DNA of 64,000 nucleotides from positions 1 to 64,000 of the forward strand of contig CAWHKW010000013.1 in NCBI GenBank assembly GCA_963829995.1. Direction: 5' to 3'. Position 1 is the stretch's first letter; every line of letters starts with the position of its first letter. The stretch comes from JACCZX01 sp963829995 (lineage in GTDB: Bacteria; Pseudomonadota; Gammaproteobacteria; Burkholderiales; Burkholderiaceae_F). The position numbers and the translations under genes were made by a program. Under the pieces are notes generated by a model that was not told the DNA's origin, did no database searches, and worked only from the letters and a program-made list of their open reading frames with translations. Positions 28,006-36,768 of the stretch are shown piece by piece.

Positions 28006-28896
28006 TTACGCGCGAGCCGCTGCCATCGCAGCAACCTCCGCCGCGAAATCAGTCTGTCGTTTCTCGATTCCCTTGCCCACGACGTACAACACGAAATCCT
28101 TGACGCCGGCGCCTTTGGCCTTCAGAAGCTGCTCGACTGTCTGTTTGCCGTCCTCGGCCTTCACGAAGACCTGACCGAGCAGGGTCACTTCGCGCAAGTA
28201 CTTTTGCACGGTGCCCTCGGCGATCTTGTCCAGCATTGCTTCAGGCTTACCTGCTTCGCGCGCCTTTTCAATGGCAATCCGGCGCTCGGTGTCGAGCAGC
28301 TCAGCCGGCACACCCGTCGAATCCAGCGATTCCGGCTTGCTGGCGGCAATATGCATCGCCACGTCTTTCGCCAGGTCAGCGTCGCCCCCGACTACATCGA
28401 CCAGCACCCCGATCTTGCTGCCGCCGTGGATGTAGCTGGCGAGCCGCCCCTGCGCTTCGACTCTGGCAAAGCGCCGGATCGAAATGTTTTCACCGATCTT
28501 GCCGATCAGCGCGGTGCGCGTCGCTTCAACCGTGCTGCTGCCCAGCGGCAGCGACGACAACCCCTGCACATCGGCCGGGTTCTTCGTTGCAACGAGCTTT
28601 GCCAGATCTTTCGCAAACTGCACGAAGTCGGCATTTTTCGCAACGAAATCGGTTTCGGAATTCACTTCGACAATCGCGCCCAGCTTGCCGGCACTATCGA
28701 TGTCGATCGCAACGATGCCCTCGGCCGCAACTCTGGACGCGGCCTTGCTCGCCTTGTTTCCCAACTTCACGCGCAGGATCTCTTCTGCCTTCGCCATATC
28801 GCCGTCAGCGTCGGCCAGCGCCTTTTTGCACTCCATCATCGGCGCGTCGGTCTTCTCACGCAGTTCTTTGACCATCGCCGCGGTAATTTCCGCCAT
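28006..28896 (-). CDS. tsf: elongation factor Ts
   Basis: Nucleotide exchange factor for EF-Tu. Starts M-A-E-I-T-A-A-M-V-K-E-L-R-E-K-T, with the UBA-like region and the T-D-F-V-A-K-N motif that contacts EF-Tu. 296 residues. ATG at 28896 is preceded by a purine-rich stretch; the longer open frame upstream runs through the terminator hairpin and is not coding. Confidence 0.97.
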   Translation of the reverse strand: MAEITAAMVKELREKTDAPMMECKKALADADGDMAKAEEILRVKLGNKASKAASRVAAEGIVAIDIDSAGKLGAIVEVNSETDFVAKNADFVQFAKDLAKLVATKNPADVQGLSSLPLGSSTVEATRTALIGKIGENISIRRFARVEAQGRLASYIHGGSKIGVLVDVVGGDADLAKDVAMHIAASKPESLDSTGVPAELLDTERRIAIEKAREAGKPEAMLDKIAEGTVQKYLREVTLLGQVFVKAEDGKQTVEQLLKAKGAGVKDFVLYVVGKGIEKRQTDFAAEVAAMAAARA

Positions 28897-28916
28897 CACT
28901 ACTCCAATCTTCTTTA

Positions 28917-28939
28917 CAAAAAAGGGGCTTGCGCCCCTT
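28917..28939 (-). terminator. hairpin with T-run between rpsB and tsf
   Basis: On the minus strand AAGGGGC-GCAA-GCCCCTT followed by TTTT forms a compact rho-independent terminator in the gap between rpsB and tsf. Since no promoter is obvious before tsf, it probably acts as a partial terminator that sets the S2 to EF-Ts ratio, as described for other bacteria. Confidence 0.8.
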
Positions 28940-28962
28940 CCCACCCTCGGCTCGCGCCGAAG

Positions 28963-29715
28963 TTATTGCGCTTCATTCACTTCAACAAACTCTTCGTCGT
29001 TATCGTTGGCCGCAGCCTGCACCACGCCCTGCAGCGCGGCTGCCTTGCCCTCTAGCACCGCATCAGCGATGCCGCGCGCGTACAGGCGCACCGCGCGGCT
29101 CGAATCGTCGTTGCCCGGAATCACGTATGCGACGTTCTCCGGCGAATGATTGGTATCGACCACCGCCACCACCGGAATACCGAGCTTGGCGGCTTCAAGG
29201 ATCGCAATCTTGTGATAGCCAACGTCGATCACGAACAGCGCATCCGGCAGCGCATTCATGTCCTTGATGCCGCCGATCGCCTTGTTGTGCTTCTCGATCT
29301 CGCGCTGGAAATCGAGTGCCTCTTTTTTCGACATCCGCTCGGTGCCGTTGTCAGCGACGATCTGCTCCATCTCTTTCAGCCGCTTGATCGACACTTTGAC
29401 CGTCTTGAAATTGGTCAACATGCCTCCGAGCCAGCGCTGATCGACAAAGGGCATGCCGGCACGCTGGGCTTCCTCAATAATCGTGTCGCGCGCCTGGCGC
29501 TTGGTGCCGACAAACAAAATCGTGCCGCGATTGCTAGCGAGTTGCCGCACGAATTTGGTAGCGGCTTGAAACTGATCGAGCGTGCGCTCGAGGTTGATGA
29601 TGTGAATCTTGTTGCGGTGGCCGAAAATGAACGGTGCCATTTTCGGATTCCAGAAGCGTGTTTGATGTCCAAAATGGACCCCAGCTTCCAGCATTTGACG
29701 CATCGTGACCGACAT
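28963..29715 (-). CDS. rpsB: 30S ribosomal protein S2
   Basis: First gene of the large minus-strand cluster. 250 residues beginning S-V-T-M-R-Q-M-L-E-A-G-V-H-F-G-H-Q-T, followed by W-N-P-K-M-A-P-F-I-F-G and the family segment R-W-L-G-G-M-L-T-N-F-K-T. A GGAGAGG site precedes the ATG. An untranslated leader of about 170 bases lies between the probable promoter near 29890 and the start, which allows autogenous control by S2 as known in other proteobacteria. Confidence 0.97.
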   Translation of the reverse strand: MSVTMRQMLEAGVHFGHQTRFWNPKMAPFIFGHRNKIHIINLERTLDQFQAATKFVRQLASNRGTILFVGTKRQARDTIIEEAQRAGMPFVDQRWLGGMLTNFKTVKVSIKRLKEMEQIVADNGTERMSKKEALDFQREIEKHNKAIGGIKDMNALPDALFVIDVGYHKIAILEAAKLGIPVVAVVDTNHSPENVAYVIPGNDDSSRAVRLYARGIADAVLEGKAAALQGVVQAAANDNDEEFVEVNEAQ

Positions 29716-29884
29716 AAATCCCTCTCCAAGGTTAGATCCGGCACGGACATCAAGTCGGGCTGGACTCGCATTGAACTTTGAGTCCGCACCCGCACCTTGG
29801 GGATGCCGTGCGTGATTTCTTGCTGCACTCGACGGTTGTGATTAAGAAATCTCTCGATTTCTGCCGACCGAGGCCGCAAGTAGC

Positions 29885-29900
29885 CGGATATTATAGCCAA
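29885..29900. promoter_or_regulatory. overlapping divergent -10 elements for rpsB and map
   Basis: The sequence GGATATTATAGCC reads TATAAT on the minus strand (towards rpsB) and TATTAT on the plus strand (towards map, 30 bases before its ATG). Clear TTGACA-like -35 boxes were not found on either side. Position between the two divergent starts supports a shared promoter region. Confidence 0.5.
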
Positions 29901-29922
29901 CCTCAGCCGAAAAGACGCTCTC

Positions 29923-30765
29923 ATGGCCATTGTGATCAAGACAGCCGAAGAAATCGCCGGAATGCGCGTGGCCGGCCGGCTGGCCTCCGAAGTCCTGGAT
30001 TTCGTGGCCCCGCACGTCAAACCCGGTGTCACCACCGGTGAGCTCGATCGTCTGTGCCATGACTACATGACCAACGTGCAGCACACGGTGCCGGCGCCGC
30101 TGAACTACGCGCCGCCCGGCTACCGGCCCTTTCCCAAGGCAATCTGCACGTCGGTCAACCACCAGGTGTGCCACGGCATTCCTGGCGACAAGGCGCTTAA
30201 GAACGGCGACGTGCTGAACATCGACGTGACGGTGATCAAGGACGGATTCCACGGGGACACCAGCCGGATGTACTTTGTCGGCGAACCGTCGATTGCGGCG
30301 CGGCGGCTAAGCGACGTGACGTACGACTGCATGTGGCTGGGCATCGCGCAGGTGCGACCCGGCGCGACGATCGGCGATATCGGCCATGCGATCCAGGCAC
30401 ACGCGGAGAAGAACGGCTACAGCGTCGTGCGGGAATTCTGTGGTCACGGTATCGGACGCAAGTTTCACGAAGAGCCGCAGATCCTGCACTACGGCAAGCC
30501 CGGAACACTGGAGCCACTAACGCCCGGAATGATCTTTACGGTTGAGCCGATGATCAACGCCGGGCGGCGCGAGATCAAAGAGCTGGCCGACGGCTGGACG
30601 ATCGTGACCAAGGACCATTCGCTCTCCGCGCAGTGGGAACACACGGTGCTGGTGACCAAATCCGGGTTCGAAGTGATGACCCTATCGGCTGGTGCGCCTG
30701 CCCGGCCCGCGTTTGTCCAGCAACAAAACGCAGACGCGCACGAGCACGAGCACGCTCCGGCTTAG
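29923..30765 (+). CDS. map: methionine aminopeptidase, type I
   Basis: Removes N-terminal Met from new proteins. The dinuclear metal site is visible: Asp in L-N-I-D-V-T-V, Asp in F-H-G-D-T-S-R-M, His in G-H-G-I-G-R-K-F-H, Glu in F-T-V-E-P-M, Glu in W-E-H-T-V-L-V. 280 residues; the C-terminal tail after V-M-T-L-S is rich in Ala, His and Glu and longer than in E. coli Map. Confidence 0.97.
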   Translation: MAIVIKTAEEIAGMRVAGRLASEVLDFVAPHVKPGVTTGELDRLCHDYMTNVQHTVPAPLNYAPPGYRPFPKAICTSVNHQVCHGIPGDKALKNGDVLNIDVTVIKDGFHGDTSRMYFVGEPSIAARRLSDVTYDCMWLGIAQVRPGATIGDIGHAIQAHAEKNGYSVVREFCGHGIGRKFHEEPQILHYGKPGTLEPLTPGMIFTVEPMINAGRREIKELADGWTIVTKDHSLSAQWEHTVLVTKSGFEVMTLSAGAPARPAFVQQQNADAHEHEHAPA

Positions 30766-30772
30766 TAGCCTG

Positions 30773-30883
30773 ATGCGAAACGTAGCGAGCAGCTCCGAGG
30801 TTGCGTCGAGGAGCGCAGGCGTACGGACGTACGTTGAAGGGAGCACCGGAGACGCAAGATCGGGGCGCGCAGTAGTTTCGTAT
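30773..30883. repeat. nested palindrome between map and glnD
   Basis: Three pairs of arms lie one inside another around a central loop: ATGCGAAAC (30773) with GTTTCGTAT (30875-30883), 8 of 9 paired; TTGCGTC (30801-30807) with GACGCAA (30851-30857), perfect; CGTAC (30820-30824) with GTACG (30829-30833), perfect around GGAC. The right outer arm runs into the glnD start codon. It fills the whole intergenic gap. It may be a dispersed palindromic repeat or a structured leader of glnD; no other copy was noticed in this window. Confidence 0.6.
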
Positions 30884-33494
30884 GAATGATGTGGCGTTCA
30901 AGCTGCGCGATCGCTTGCGGCAAGAGCGCGACGTTCTCGTTCAACGCTTCAACGCGGGTGGGTCGGTCGATACGCTGCTGCGCGGGCTAGCGCGGTCGGT
31001 CGACCGGTTGTTAAAAGAGGTGGCGGAAGCGAGCGGCATTACATCGCGCGCGACGCTGATCGCGGTCGGCGGCTACGGTCGCGGCGAACTGTTTCCGCAC
31101 TCGGACGTCGACGTGCTGATCCTGCTTAACCAGCCAGCGACCGACGACGACGCGAGAACCATCGAAAACCTCGTCAGCTTGCTGTGGGACCTCGGCCTGC
31201 CGCTCGGACACAGCGTGCGTACGCTCGACGAGTGTTTGGAGGAAGCGCGGCGCGATATCACGGTGCTGACTGCGATGCTCGAGTCGCGGTTGCTGGTCGG
31301 GGCGCGCTCGCGTTTCGCCGCGTTCTCGCGCGCGATCGTCGATTCGCTCGATCGCGAAGCTTATTTCCGCGCAAAGCTGCTCGAGCAGCAACATCGCCAC
31401 ATCAAGTACGACGAGGCGCCGTACAGCCTCGAACCCAATGTCAAGGAGGGCCCCGGAGGGTTGCGCGACCTGCAGGTCGTCGTTTGGGTCGCGCGTGCCA
31501 GCGGCTACGGCGCAAGCTGGTCGGAGCTGGCACGGCGCGGGTTCATCACGACCGAAGAGGCCCGGATCATTCGGCGCAGCGAGCGTCTCATCAGGCAGAT
31601 CCGCGCCCGACTGCACCTGGTCACCGCGCGCCGCGAGGATCGCCTGGTATTCGACGTGCAGGACGCGGTGGCGCAGCTGAGTCGCGTGCACGCGACCGCC
31701 CAGTGTCGTCCCAGTGAAGTCTTGATGCAGCAGTATTACCGCGCAGCCAAGGTCGTCACGCAGATGAACACGATCCTGCTGCAGAACATCGAGCACCGGC
31801 TCTTCGGGCGTGAACAAAGTGAAGCAACGCCCCTCGATGCAACGTTCGTCGTTCGCAACGAGCTGCTCGATCTGGCCGACGAGTCCGCGCTCGAGCGCGA
31901 CTCGAATGGGATTTTGCGGGCGTTTCTGCTGATGGCGCAGCACCGCGAGCTCAAGGGCATGTCGGCGCAGTTGATGCGCGCGCTGTGGCACGCCCGCGTC
32001 AAAGTCGACGCACGCTATCGGCGCGACCCAAAGAACCGCGCGACGTTCCTCGCGCTGCTACAGCAGCCGAAAGGCGTGCTGCACGAGCTGCGCCGCATGA
32101 ACGACCTGTCGGTGCTCGGGCGGTACCTGCCGGTGTTCCGCCGCATCGTCGGGCAGATGCAGCACGACCTGTTCCACGTGTACACCGTCGATCAACACAT
32201 CCTGCAGGTGTTGCGCAACCTGCGCCGTTTTACGTTATCCGAACATGCGCACGAATACCCGCTGTGCAGCCAGCTGATGGCGGATTTCGACAAGCCGTGG
32301 CTGCTCTATATCGCCGCGATCTTCCACGACATTGCAAAAGGCCGCGGCGGCGACCACAGCGATCTTGGAAGTCGCGATGCGCGGCGGTTCTGCCGCGAGC
32401 ACGGACTCGATCGCGCCGACACCGATCTCGTCGACTTCCTCGTCGCGCAGCACCTGTCATTGTCACAAGTCGCACAGAAACAGGACCTGGCCGACCCCGA
32501 CGTCATCGAGCGTTTCGCCGCGCGCGTGAAGGACGAACGAACACTGATCGCGCTTTACTTGCTGACGGTCGCGGACATTCGGGGCACCAGCCCGAAGGTC
32601 TGGAACGCGTGGAAAGGCAAGCTGCTCGAAGATTTGTTTCGCTCGACTCGGCGGCTGCTGGGCGGCGGAACCGTCGCCCCGACCGCGGTCCTCGAAGGGC
32701 GAAAACAGGAGGCGCTGCGTATTTTGCGGCTGTATGGGTTGTCCGACAGCGCGCGTGATGCGCTGTGGCAGCAGTTGGACATCGTCTACTTCTTGCGCAA
32801 CGGCGCGCAGGACATCGCATGGCACACGCGGTCGCTGTTCAGCAGGGTCGAGGCCGACCGGCCGATCGTGCGCGCACGCCTGGCGCGTATCGGCGAAGGC
32901 GCCGAGGTGCTGATCTATGTCCGGGACCAGAAGGGCTTGTTCGCCCGCGTCTGCGGTTACTTCGATAGCCGCAACCTGAGCATTCTGGATGCGCGTGTGC
33001 ACACGACCCGACACGGCTATGCGCTCGACACATTCCTGGTGACCGATCACGGCCGGGCACGCCACTACCGTGAATTGTTAAGCCAGATCGAGCACGAGCT
33101 GGCCGAGTGGATCTCCAAAGAGCACGAGCTGCCGCCACCTGCGCCGCCGACAAAGTATCGGCAGTCGCGTCAGTCGCGGCAGTTTCCGGTTTCGCCCAGC
33201 GTCCAGCTGCAGCCCGACGAACGTGGCTTGCATTACCTGTTGTCCGTCACCGCCACCGACCGGCTTGGACTGCTGTATTCGATTGCACGCGTGCTTGCCG
33301 AGCACGACCTCAATGTGCACACCGCCAAGGTGCTGACGCTCGGCGAGCGCGCCGAAGACGTATTCCTGGTTTCCGGTGCGGCGCTCGGCTCGGCCAAGGG
33401 CCAGCTCGCGATCGAAAGCGACTTGCTAGACGCTCTGGCTCCGCCGCCTCAGACGTCCGCGCCGGCCATTTCGGGAAACAAGATATCCGTGTAA
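30882..33494 (+). CDS. glnD: [protein-PII] uridylyltransferase / uridylyl-removing enzyme
   Basis: Senses glutamine and modifies PII proteins, linking nitrogen status to glutamine synthetase. 870 residues in the usual order: nucleotidyltransferase domain (G-G-Y-G-R-G-E-L-F-P-H-S-D-V-D-V-L), helical linker, HD hydrolase domain (I-F-H-D-I-A-K-G-R-G-G-D-H-S), and two C-terminal ACT domains (about residues 685-770 and 785-860). The start codon overlaps the palindrome arm. The last 46 bases overlap the 3' end of def on the other strand. Confidence 0.97.
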   Translation: MNDVAFKLRDRLRQERDVLVQRFNAGGSVDTLLRGLARSVDRLLKEVAEASGITSRATLIAVGGYGRGELFPHSDVDVLILLNQPATDDDARTIENLVSLLWDLGLPLGHSVRTLDECLEEARRDITVLTAMLESRLLVGARSRFAAFSRAIVDSLDREAYFRAKLLEQQHRHIKYDEAPYSLEPNVKEGPGGLRDLQVVVWVARASGYGASWSELARRGFITTEEARIIRRSERLIRQIRARLHLVTARREDRLVFDVQDAVAQLSRVHATAQCRPSEVLMQQYYRAAKVVTQMNTILLQNIEHRLFGREQSEATPLDATFVVRNELLDLADESALERDSNGILRAFLLMAQHRELKGMSAQLMRALWHARVKVDARYRRDPKNRATFLALLQQPKGVLHELRRMNDLSVLGRYLPVFRRIVGQMQHDLFHVYTVDQHILQVLRNLRRFTLSEHAHEYPLCSQLMADFDKPWLLYIAAIFHDIAKGRGGDHSDLGSRDARRFCREHGLDRADTDLVDFLVAQHLSLSQVAQKQDLADPDVIERFAARVKDERTLIALYLLTVADIRGTSPKVWNAWKGKLLEDLFRSTRRLLGGGTVAPTAVLEGRKQEALRILRLYGLSDSARDALWQQLDIVYFLRNGAQDIAWHTRSLFSRVEADRPIVRARLARIGEGAEVLIYVRDQKGLFARVCGYFDSRNLSILDARVHTTRHGYALDTFLVTDHGRARHYRELLSQIEHELAEWISKEHELPPPAPPTKYRQSRQSRQFPVSPSVQLQPDERGLHYLLSVTATDRLGLLYSIARVLAEHDLNVHTAKVLTLGERAEDVFLVSGAALGSAKGQLAIESDLLDALAPPPQTSAPAISGNKISV

Positions 33495-33991
33495 CCGAAG
33501 CGGGAGAAATCGCGCACCCGCATCGGATACAGAATCCCGTCGAGGTGATCGCATTCGTGCTGCACGACTCGTGCATGAAAGCCGTCGACGGTGCGATCAA
33601 TCGGCCGTCCTTGCAGATCGATTCCTCGGTAACGGATTTTTGAATAGCGCGGAACGACACCTCGCAAGCCGGGCACCGACAGGCACCCTTCCCAGCCCTC
33701 TTCCATCTCGTCGCTAACGGGCTCGATCGCCGGATTGATCAGGATCGTTTGCGGCACCGGATCGGCGTCGGGATAGCGGGCGTTGCGCGCCTCGGGATCG
33801 CTGTAGCCGAAGATCACAAGCCGCAACGGCACCCCGATTTGCGGCGCCGCCAGCCCCGCACCACTGGCCGCATGCATCGTTTCGAACATATCGTCGACCA
33901 GCGTCCTGAGCTCCGGCGCAGAAAGATCGTGCACCGGCTCCGAGATCTGCAGCAGACGCGGATCGCCCATGCGCAGGATCTGATGGATCAT
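33449..33991 (-). CDS. def: peptide deformylase
   Basis: Removes the N-formyl group from nascent proteins. All three motifs are present: G-A-G-L-A-A-P-Q-I-G, E-G-C-L-S-V-P-G (metal Cys) and Q-H-E-C-D-H-L-D-G (two His, catalytic Glu). 180 residues. Start overlaps the stop of the upstream phosphorylase (ATGA). It is separate from fmt, unlike the usual def-fmt operon, so it may be an additional copy. Confidence 0.95.
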   Translation of the reverse strand: MIHQILRMGDPRLLQISEPVHDLSAPELRTLVDDMFETMHAASGAGLAAPQIGVPLRLVIFGYSDPEARNARYPDADPVPQTILINPAIEPVSDEMEEGWEGCLSVPGLRGVVPRYSKIRYRGIDLQGRPIDRTVDGFHARVVQHECDHLDGILYPMRVRDFSRFGYTDILFPEMAGADV

Positions 33992-34731
33992 GGCGCGTTC
34001 TCGAAGAATGAGTTCAGGATGCGCACCGCTCGCACGATGCTTTGATGCATCACGTCGCCCAGCTCTTCGAGCTTGATCGCCTGCAGGCTGTCACCTCGAC
34101 CCGCAGCGTGATTGATGACCACCGCGATCGCCGCATAATCGAGCCCGGCTTCGCGCGCCAACACCGCTTCCGGCATTCCTGTCATGCCGACGACGTCTCC
34201 GCCTTCGCGCGCGATACGCTCGACCTCCGCGGCGGTTTCGAGCCGTGGCCCCTGCGTGCACGCATACACGGCCCCGTCGAACACGGGTTCGTTACACGCT
34301 GCCGCTGCGGCGATCAGGCGCTGGCGCAACGCACGCGCATAGGGCTGCGTGAAGTCCACGTGAGTCACCGGCATCTCCGAGCCTTCAAAGAACGTGCCCT
34401 TGCGGCTGTGCGTGTAATCGATGATCTGATCGGGCAGCACCAACGAGCCGGGTAACAGGTCCGAGCGGATTCCACCAACCGTAGCGACCGAGATCACGCC
34501 TTCGACCTTCAACTCCTTCAGCGCCCAGATGTTGGCGCGATAGTTGATCTCATGCGGCGACAACGTATGCCCGTAACCATGGCGAGCGAGGAACACGACT
34601 TCCGCTCCGGCAAATTCTCCGAACGTCAGCGCACCCGACGGCTCGCCATAGGGCGTCCGCATCACTTGCCGCCGTGGATTCTGCAGCGCCGTGAGCTTGG
34701 CCAGGCCGCTGCCGCCGATGATTGCGTACAA
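33988..34731 (-). CDS. S-methyl-5'-thioinosine phosphorylase (MTAP/PNP family)
   Basis: 247-residue purine nucleoside phosphorylase of the MTAP branch: phosphate site G-G-S-G-L, R-H-G-Y-G-H and S-V-A-T-V-G-G-I-R. The base-binding region reads G-M-T-G-M-P-E-A-V-L-A-R-E and V-V-I-N-H-A-A-G. Asn in N-H-A-A-G, where adenine-using MTAPs have Asp, suggests a 6-oxopurine substrate, as in the Pseudomonas methylthioinosine phosphorylase. Role: salvage of the methylthio-nucleoside from polyamine or homoserine-lactone synthesis. Substrate choice is inference. Confidence 0.85.
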   Translation of the reverse strand: MYAIIGGSGLAKLTALQNPRRQVMRTPYGEPSGALTFGEFAGAEVVFLARHGYGHTLSPHEINYRANIWALKELKVEGVISVATVGGIRSDLLPGSLVLPDQIIDYTHSRKGTFFEGSEMPVTHVDFTQPYARALRQRLIAAAAACNEPVFDGAVYACTQGPRLETAAEVERIAREGGDVVGMTGMPEAVLAREAGLDYAAIAVVINHAAGRGDSLQAIKLEELGDVMHQSIVRAVRILNSFFENAP

Positions 34732-34733
34732 AA

Positions 34734-36761
34734 TCAGTCTCCCAACAACTTCTGCAACTTCGCTTCGTCGATGATAGACACCCCGAGCTCGCGCGCCTTT
34801 GCCAGCTTTGAGCCGGCGTCGTCACCGGCGACCACATAGTCGGTTTTCTTCGATACCGAGCCAGCGACCCGCGCACCGGCAGCTTCGATCATTGCCTTCG
34901 CATCGTCGCGCTTCAGCGTCGGCAAAGTTCCGGTAATGACGAACGTCTTGCCGGCCAGCGGCCCGGCAGGCTTGCGCACCGGCGCTGCATCGACCCAGTG
35001 CACGCCGGCGGCACGCAGCTGATCGATTCCCTCGCGATTGTGTGCCTCGGCGAAAAAACGGGCGATCGATGCAGCCACAACCGGCCCGACATCAGGCACC
35101 TGCAACAGCTCTTCCTCCGACGCACTGACAATTGGCTCGAGCCTGCCGAAATGGCGCGCCAGATCGCGCGCAGTGGATTCGCCGACGTGGCGAATTCCGA
35201 GTGCGTAAATGAAACGCTCGAGCGTCGTGCTGCGAGCCTTCGCCAGCGCTGCCACCAGATTCGCAGCGGACTTGCCAGCCATCCGGTCAAGTCCGGCGAT
35301 GGTATCGACGTCCAGCCTGAACAAATCAGCCGGTGCATGGACCAGGCCCGAGTCCACCAGCTGGTCGACAATCTTGTCACCCAGCCCTTCGACGTCGAGC
35401 GCGCGCCGGCTGGCAAAGTGCAGCAGCGCCTGCTTGCGCTGTGCGCCGCACACGAGTCCGCCGGTGCAGCGTGCCACCGCCTCGCCCTCCTCGCGATACA
35501 CATGCGACGCGCACACCGGGCAGCGCACCGGCATCTTGAATATCTTCGCGTCGCGCGGGCGGCGGTCGGCAACGATCGCGACTACCTCGGGAATCACGTC
35601 GCCGGCACGCCTGACGATGACGGTGTCGCCAATGCGAATGTCCTTGCGCCGAATCTCGTCCTCGTTATGCAACGTCGCGTTGGTCACTGTCACTCCGCCG
35701 ACGAACACCGGAGCGAGCCGTGCCACCGGCGTCAACGCCCCGGTGCGGCCGACCTGGATATCGATGCCGAGCACCTGGGTGACCGCTTCCTGCGCCGGAA
35801 ACTTGTGAGCAATTGCGAAGCGCGGCGCGCGCGACACGTATCCGAGCTGCTGCTGATCGGCGCGCGAATTGACCCGATAGACAACGCCGTCGATTTCGTA
35901 CGGCAACGCGGCGCGCCGCTCGCCGATTGATTGATAAAAGCGCAAACAGCCGTCGATGCCGTCAACGACGGCCCGCTCGCGCGCGACGGGTACGCCAAGA
36001 CCGACGAACCAGTCGAGCAGCGCCGAGTGCGTCGCCGGCTCGGCAGTGCCCTGCAGCTCGCCCAGGCCATAAGCAAAAAAGCGCAAAGAGCGTTCCGCCG
36101 TCACGCGGGGATCGAGCTGCCTTAGCGCACCGGCGGCCGCGTTGCGGGGATTCGCGTACTCGCGCTGCTCCTTCGCACGCTGCCGTTCGTTCAAGCGCTC
36201 GAACTCGCGCTTGAACATCATCACTTCGCCGCGTACTTCGATTACCGCGGGGGCGCTTTTGGCGAGGTGCAGCGGGATCGCGCGAATCGTGCGGATGTTC
36301 GCCGTGACGTCTTCCCCCACCGCCCCATCGCCGCGCGTCGCACCCAGCACGAGCTCGCCGCGCTCGTACCTCAGACTCACCGCCAGCCCGTCGAACTTGA
36401 GCTCGCAAGCGTATTCGACGTTGTCCACCGCACGTCCGGCACGCCGCAGTCCATCGCGCGCCCGCGTGTCGAATGCTGTTACGTCGGCTTCAGCGAACGC
36501 ATTGTTCAGCGACAACATCGGCGCTGCGTGCCGGACCTCGCGAAACTCGCGGCTTGGTGCACCGCTGACGCGCTGCGTAGGCGAGTCCGCGCTGACCAGC
36601 TCCGGATACTCGGCTTCGAGCGCCTGCAACTCTCGCATCAGGCGGTCGTACTCTGCGTCGGGCAATCTGGGCTGATCGAGCAGGTAGTAATCGTGATCGG
36701 CCTGCGCAATGTCTTCACGCAGGCGCCGAACGCGCTCAGCCGGCGGCTTCGTGCGCGCCAT
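34734..36761 (-). CDS. ligA: NAD-dependent DNA ligase
   Basis: 675 residues with all domains in order: Ia (D-H-D-Y-Y-L-L-D-Q-P), adenylation (lysine in E-L-K-F-D-G-L-A-V-S-L), OB fold (R-T-G-A-L-T-P-V-A), four-Cys zinc finger beginning C-P-V-C, helix-hairpin-helix region, and C-terminal BRCT (G-K-T-F-V-I-T-G-T-L). Joins Okazaki fragments using NAD. The ATG at 36761 was chosen; the frame remains open upstream over the end of zipA without similarity. Seven bases after zipA. Confidence 0.97.
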   Translation of the reverse strand: MARTKPPAERVRRLREDIAQADHDYYLLDQPRLPDAEYDRLMRELQALEAEYPELVSADSPTQRVSGAPSREFREVRHAAPMLSLNNAFAEADVTAFDTRARDGLRRAGRAVDNVEYACELKFDGLAVSLRYERGELVLGATRGDGAVGEDVTANIRTIRAIPLHLAKSAPAVIEVRGEVMMFKREFERLNERQRAKEQREYANPRNAAAGALRQLDPRVTAERSLRFFAYGLGELQGTAEPATHSALLDWFVGLGVPVARERAVVDGIDGCLRFYQSIGERRAALPYEIDGVVYRVNSRADQQQLGYVSRAPRFAIAHKFPAQEAVTQVLGIDIQVGRTGALTPVARLAPVFVGGVTVTNATLHNEDEIRRKDIRIGDTVIVRRAGDVIPEVVAIVADRRPRDAKIFKMPVRCPVCASHVYREEGEAVARCTGGLVCGAQRKQALLHFASRRALDVEGLGDKIVDQLVDSGLVHAPADLFRLDVDTIAGLDRMAGKSAANLVAALAKARSTTLERFIYALGIRHVGESTARDLARHFGRLEPIVSASEEELLQVPDVGPVVAASIARFFAEAHNREGIDQLRAAGVHWVDAAPVRKPAGPLAGKTFVITGTLPTLKRDDAKAMIEAAGARVAGSVSKKTDYVVAGDDAGSKLAKARELGVSIIDEAKLQKLLGD

Positions 36762-36768
36762 CGATGAG

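Noticed and set aside
31011..31991. 326-codon minus-strand frame within glnD
   Set aside because: Antisense shadow; GlnD motifs continue unbroken on the plus strand.
34998..35930. 310-codon plus-strand frame within ligA
   Set aside because: Antisense shadow without recognisable domains.
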